NCBI GenBank assembly: GCA_007134625.1
Contig: SLKL01000183.1
Span: 1-9,070, forward strand
Length of the DNA stretch: 9,070 bases
Reading direction: 5' to 3'
Source: Saprospiraceae bacterium
GTDB taxonomy: Bacteria > Bacteroidota > Bacteroidia > Chitinophagales > Saprospiraceae
Every line of letters begins with the position of its first letter. The stretch's first letter is position 1. Below the pieces are notes generated by a model that searched no databases, was not told where the DNA came from, and worked only from the letters and a program-made list of their open reading frames with translations. Of this stretch, positions 6,566 to 9,070 are shown piece after piece. The position numbers and the translations under genes were made by a program.

Positions 6566-7864
6566 TCAAACAAGGTCATCTGTTTTCTTTTTCAACTCAA
6601 TTAGGGTGATTTCGGGTAAAATACCTACTCGCCCGGGATAACCTAAAAAACCAAGCCCTCTATTAACGTACAAATATTGGGTTCCCTTTTGATAAAGCCC
6701 TGCCCATTGATTGTAAACTAAGCTGCTCGGACTCCATCTAACAAAACCGGGAATTTCAAAGCCAAATTGAAAACCGTGAGTATGACCTGAAAGGGTAATT
6801 TCAATATCATTAAATGATTTCCTTACTTCAGCATCCCAATGCGTCGGGTCGTGCGTGAGCAATATTCTTAAATTGGCATTTTCTGCACCTTTATACGCCA
6901 ATGGTAAATCTCCGTAATTTGGAAATTGGGGTAAAGCAGAATAATTTTCTACCCCAATTACAGCAAGTTCAGCTCCCTTGACACTAATTATTTCATTTTT
7001 ATTCCTGAGAAGTTTCCAACCCATCCGATTGTGAACATCTAACATCTGCTGAAAATTTTCTCTTTTCTCCTGCTCTGAATCCCACCGGTAATATTCACCA
7101 TAATCATGATTACCCAAAATAGAATAAACGCCATATTTACTCTCAATTTGAGAAAACAATTCGACAAATGGCTCCATCTCTGAAGCCTTATAATTTACCA
7201 TATCACCGGTAAAAAAAACCAAATCCGGCTTCAACTCATTAATCTTCTTAATTGCTGTTTCTACAGGACTCTTAAAAACCCAACTTCCGGCATGGATATC
7301 CGAAATTTGAACTATTCTCAACCCCTCGAGACGATCATCTAAATCCACTATCTCGATGATATTATCCCTTACTCTGTAACGATAAGGATTTCTAATCATT
7401 CCATAGGTTAGAGTTGGGAAGGGAAGTATCCCAACAACTAAGGCCATTTTTTGGATAAAGGATTTCCTGCCAGGATCGTAATCGCTCAAATCTGAACTTT
7501 TAGCAAATTTGCCACCAATCCAACCAATTACATCTGCTATTCCGGAATAAAAGGCAATACTGATTCTCGTGATGACAAAAATGAAGAAAAAAGCATTGAC
7601 GTATATCCACGGTTTGAATTCATAGGGCTCAATAATCCCCTGAAAATGTAAAAACATATTAATAGGAAGTGCGATAATCAGCGCCCAGTAAACAATTGTG
7701 AATGTCGTCTTTTTCCCGGAGACAAAATATCCGGCAATTTTTTCTCTTAAGCTACTGCCAATAATGTACTTAGTTGGAAAACAGAAACTAAAAAGTATCC
7801 TGAAGACATAGAGCTCAAGTAAAAAAATAATACTTAGAAATAATATGAAAATAAAGAGTGTCAT
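6566..7864 (-). CDS. Membrane-anchored calcineurin-like metallophosphoesterase (YaeI/YkuE type)
   Basis: This protein would hydrolyse phosphoester or pyrophosphate bonds using two metal ions. All the usual ligand motifs are present: D189-x-H191 (SDIHAG), G220-D221 (TGDMVN), G251-N252-H253-D254, H338 (LLTHDP) and G360-H361-T362-H363. The N-terminal 155 residues hold about four hydrophobic segments (roughly 2-28, 55-75, 86-106 and 138-156), so the enzyme is tethered to the inner membrane, catalytic domain from about 180. At 432 residues with this layout it belongs to the broad YaeI/YkuE group, whose members include phosphodiesterases and the chlamydial lipid A enzyme LpxG; the substrate here cannot be read from sequence. 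The start is ATG 7864. No clean promoter match is seen, though TATTTTG at 7897-7891 is one base short of the -7 spacing. The rplS terminator upstream implies that it is transcribed separately. Confidence 0.93.
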   Translation of the reverse strand: MTLFIFILFLSIIFLLELYVFRILFSFCFPTKYIIGSSLREKIAGYFVSGKKTTFTIVYWALIIALPINMFLHFQGIIEPYEFKPWIYVNAFFFIFVITRISIAFYSGIADVIGWIGGKFAKSSDLSDYDPGRKSFIQKMALVVGILPFPTLTYGMIRNPYRYRVRDNIIEIVDLDDRLEGLRIVQISDIHAGSWVFKSPVETAIKKINELKPDLVFFTGDMVNYKASEMEPFVELFSQIESKYGVYSILGNHDYGEYYRWDSEQEKRENFQQMLDVHNRMGWKLLRNKNEIISVKGAELAVIGVENYSALPQFPNYGDLPLAYKGAENANLRILLTHDPTHWDAEVRKSFNDIEITLSGHTHGFQFGFEIPGFVRWSPSSLVYNQWAGLYQKGTQYLYVNRGLGFLGYPGRVGILPEITLIELKKKTDDLV

Positions 7865-7911
7865 ATGTGTTTAATACAACAACAGAGACCCAAAATAGAT
7901 CGCATTATTGC

Positions 7912-7946
7912 AAAAAAATACCCCGAAAGTAAAATACTATCGGGGT
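7912..7946 (-). terminator. Strong intrinsic terminator of rplS
   Basis: On the - strand a 7-bp GC-rich stem (7940-7946 with 7920-7926, ACCCCGA/TCGGGGT) continues through one T-T mismatch into a 4-bp stem (7935-7938 with 7928-7931) and a 3-base loop. TATTTTTTT follows immediately (A run at 7912-7918 on the + strand). It starts 27 bases after the rplS stop codon. Confidence 0.92.
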
Positions 7947-7973
7947 CTGATTCTGTCAAACATAACTTCAAAC

Positions 7974-8333
7974 TTATTGGGCTCTAAGCCGTGTTCTTTC
8001 TTTAATTTTTGCTTTTTTACCTACCAATTCTCTGAGATAGAAAATCTTTGCTCTTCTAACCTTACCTCTTTTCAATACTTTAATTCCATCAATATGAACA
8101 GAGTTTAAGGGAAAAATACGCTCTACGCCAACTCCACTTGACATCTTTCTTACTGTAAAAGTTTTATTTGCACCGTGACCGGAAATCTGTAAAACATCTC
8201 CTCTAAAGTCCTGTATTCGCTGCTTGTCGCCTTCTACAATTCTATAACTTACCACAATGTTGTCACCTGGTTTGAAATCAGGCCATTGGCGTTTTTCTAC
8301 AAGTTGTTCTCTTACGTAATCTATAGCATCCAT
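7974..8333 (-). CDS. rplS: 50S ribosomal protein bL19
   Basis: This large-subunit ribosomal protein sits near the interface with the 30S subunit. The 119-residue product is of normal family length. Diagnostic segments are FKPGDNIVVSYRIVEGDKQRIQDF (from about residue 20), TVRKMSSGVGVERIFPLNS (60-78) and KRGKVRRAKIFYLREL (88-103), with the basic KKAKIKER tail. I place the start at ATG 8333 (MDAIDYVREQL). An in-frame TTG at 8357 would add 8 residues, but that TTG lies inside the -7 promoter element, so it would not be in the mRNA. The gene has its own promoter and a strong terminator and so looks monocistronic. trmD, its common upstream partner, is absent; the upstream gene encodes a T9SS-exported protein. 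Confidence 0.98.
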   Translation of the reverse strand: MDAIDYVREQLVEKRQWPDFKPGDNIVVSYRIVEGDKQRIQDFRGDVLQISGHGANKTFTVRKMSSGVGVERIFPLNSVHIDGIKVLKRGKVRRAKIFYLRELVGKKAKIKERTRLRAQ

Positions 8334-8354
8334 AGCTTTTAAAATTTTAGGCTG

Positions 8355-8383
8355 CAAAGGTATGATAAATTTATTTTATACAA
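8355..8383 (-). promoter_or_regulatory. Promoter of rplS
   Basis: On the - strand TTG (8383-8381) is followed after 18 bases by TACCTTTG (8362-8355), a full match to the Bacteroidota -7 element TAnnTTTG at a usual spacing. Transcription would begin near 8349, giving a leader of about 16 bases to ATG 8333. It is the best promoter in the window and decides the rplS start. Confidence 0.75.
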
Positions 8384-8405
8384 GCAAGTATCTTTAATAT
8401 TTTTT

Positions 8406-8443
8406 AAAAAAACGATAAAAAAGTATAAACTGAGAATTATCGT
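8406..8443 (-). terminator. Intrinsic terminator of the CHU_C-domain gene
   Basis: On the - strand ACGATAA (8443-8437) pairs perfectly with TTATCGT (8418-8412) across an 18-base loop, followed by seven T residues (A run at 8406-8412, sharing its last base with the stem). It lies 43 bases after the stop codon at 8486. The stem is AT-rich and the loop long, so efficiency is uncertain. Confidence 0.6.
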
Positions 8444-8485
8444 CACCTGCCACTCAAACTTTCAATTTCTCAAAAGCTAAGAATA

Positions 8486-9070
8486 TCATCTTATTAAAGT
8501 TGCAAATTCTCTGAGTACAATCGTCCCCCCCCGTGGTTCATTGTAGGTCACCAAACATACATAAACTCCTTGAGGCATATCCTCCCCCTCATTAAACCGT
8601 TTTCCATTCCATCCCTTTCGGGGATCATTGGTTTCGAATACTAATTCTCCCCATCGGGTAAATATCTGCATAGAGAAATCATCCATAAAGTCCAGAACCC
8701 CTTTTCCCTTGTACACATCATTAAAACCATCACCATTCGGCATAAAAGCATTGGGCAAGTAAAAAGTCACGACAGGTGGTAAATCCAACTCAACTATTGC
8801 TGTATCCGTACAACCGTTTTCTCTGAACACAATCTGTTTAATAAAAACAAAACCACTGTCTGCAAAAGAATGAGAGGGCTCTCTGTCAAAATATCGGGTT
8901 TCATTGTTAAAATTGTATTGCCAACCAATGCCATCCATAGACTCATCCACAATCTCAACGAAAGGATCGAATGCGTTCAATTCTTCCGGTAAGACAGAAA
9001 ACCCAGCTGTAGGACCATCTAGTATTTCAATATAAGATGGGAAAAAACGGGAAGCTTCACAGCCAAATGG
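8486..9070 (-). CDS. T9SS-exported protein with CHU_C C-terminal domain, 5' end beyond window
   Basis: This is the C-terminal 194 residues of what is probably a large cell-surface or secreted protein. The frame is open to the window edge; the codon at 8980 is TTG inside the protein, not a start. Residues about 22-98 look like a PKD- or Ig-like beta domain, with YFDREPSHSFADSG and a GCTDTA strand. Residues 102-194 are the gliding-motility-associated CHU_C domain, the type B sorting signal of the type IX secretion system: FYLPNAFMPNGDGFND (103-118), MQIFTRWGELVFET (134-147), GWNGK (153-157) and QGVYV (167-171). The domain sends the protein through the outer membrane. Codons 180-182 contain a run of eight G (8525-8532 on the + strand as C8). 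Adhesin or matrix-protein function is inferred from the family only. Confidence 0.95.
   Translation of the reverse strand, partial: PFGCEASRFFPSYIEILDGPTAGFSVLPEELNAFDPFVEIVDESMDGIGWQYNFNNETRYFDREPSHSFADSGFVFIKQIVFRENGCTDTAIVELDLPPVVTFYLPNAFMPNGDGFNDVYKGKGVLDFMDDFSMQIFTRWGELVFETNDPRKGWNGKRFNEGEDMPQGVYVCLVTYNEPRGGTIVLREFATLIR

Noticed and set aside
7891..7913. Possible promoter for the metallophosphoesterase gene (TTG and TATTTTG on the - strand)
   Set aside because: The -7 element has one base too few between TA and TTTG, and the spacing to TTG is about 13 bases, too short for a confident call.
7908..8108. A 66-residue + strand frame across the rplS terminator and 3' end
   Set aside because: It is antisense to rplS and begins inside the terminator hairpin region.

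Overview
The window looks like a stretch of a low-GC (well under 50% by eye) Bacteroidota chromosome, most likely a marine or soil Cytophagales-type gliding bacterium; the order is inference. The evidence is a type B (CHU_C) type IX secretion sorting domain, a GWxTD-family protein, a bS16 with a long C-terminal extension, A-rich translation starts without Shine-Dalgarno boxes, and three matches to the Bacteroidota -7 promoter element TAnnTTTG.

Layout, left to right. At 2-577 (+) is the 3' part of an OmpR/PhoB response regulator cut by the window edge. It converges on a 307-base gene-free gap holding a possible terminator and a 40-base octamer-periodic tract with no G on the + strand. Everything else reads leftward (-). 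From right to left in transcription order: the end of a large secreted adhesin-like protein (T9SS CHU_C domain, 8486-9070) with its own terminator; rplS (bL19) with its own promoter and a strong intrinsic terminator; a membrane-anchored metallophosphoesterase; a tightly packed four-gene operon of lipoprotein, GWxTD protein, DUF6794-like exported protein and small MscS-type channel (6461-3200); a 111-base palindromic element just behind that operon; rpsP (bS16) with promoter, leader hairpin and terminator; and an unrecognised 470-residue soluble alpha-helical protein.

How they fit together. rpsP and rplS, which sit in one rpsP-rimM-trmD-rplS operon in many bacteria, are here two separate units about 5 kb apart with neither rimM nor trmD visible. 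The four-gene operon is an envelope set: three exported proteins of poorly known function and a channel, joined by an 8-base overlap and gaps of 10 and 2 bases. It is the best candidate for an undescribed functional unit. The palindromic element and a G8 tract inside the T9SS sorting domain are the other items worth following up.

Three apparent starts that would use TTG (rplS, mscS, lipoprotein) were moved to downstream ATGs, for rplS and the lipoprotein with promoter-position support. No tRNA, rRNA, CRISPR array or transposase gene was seen.
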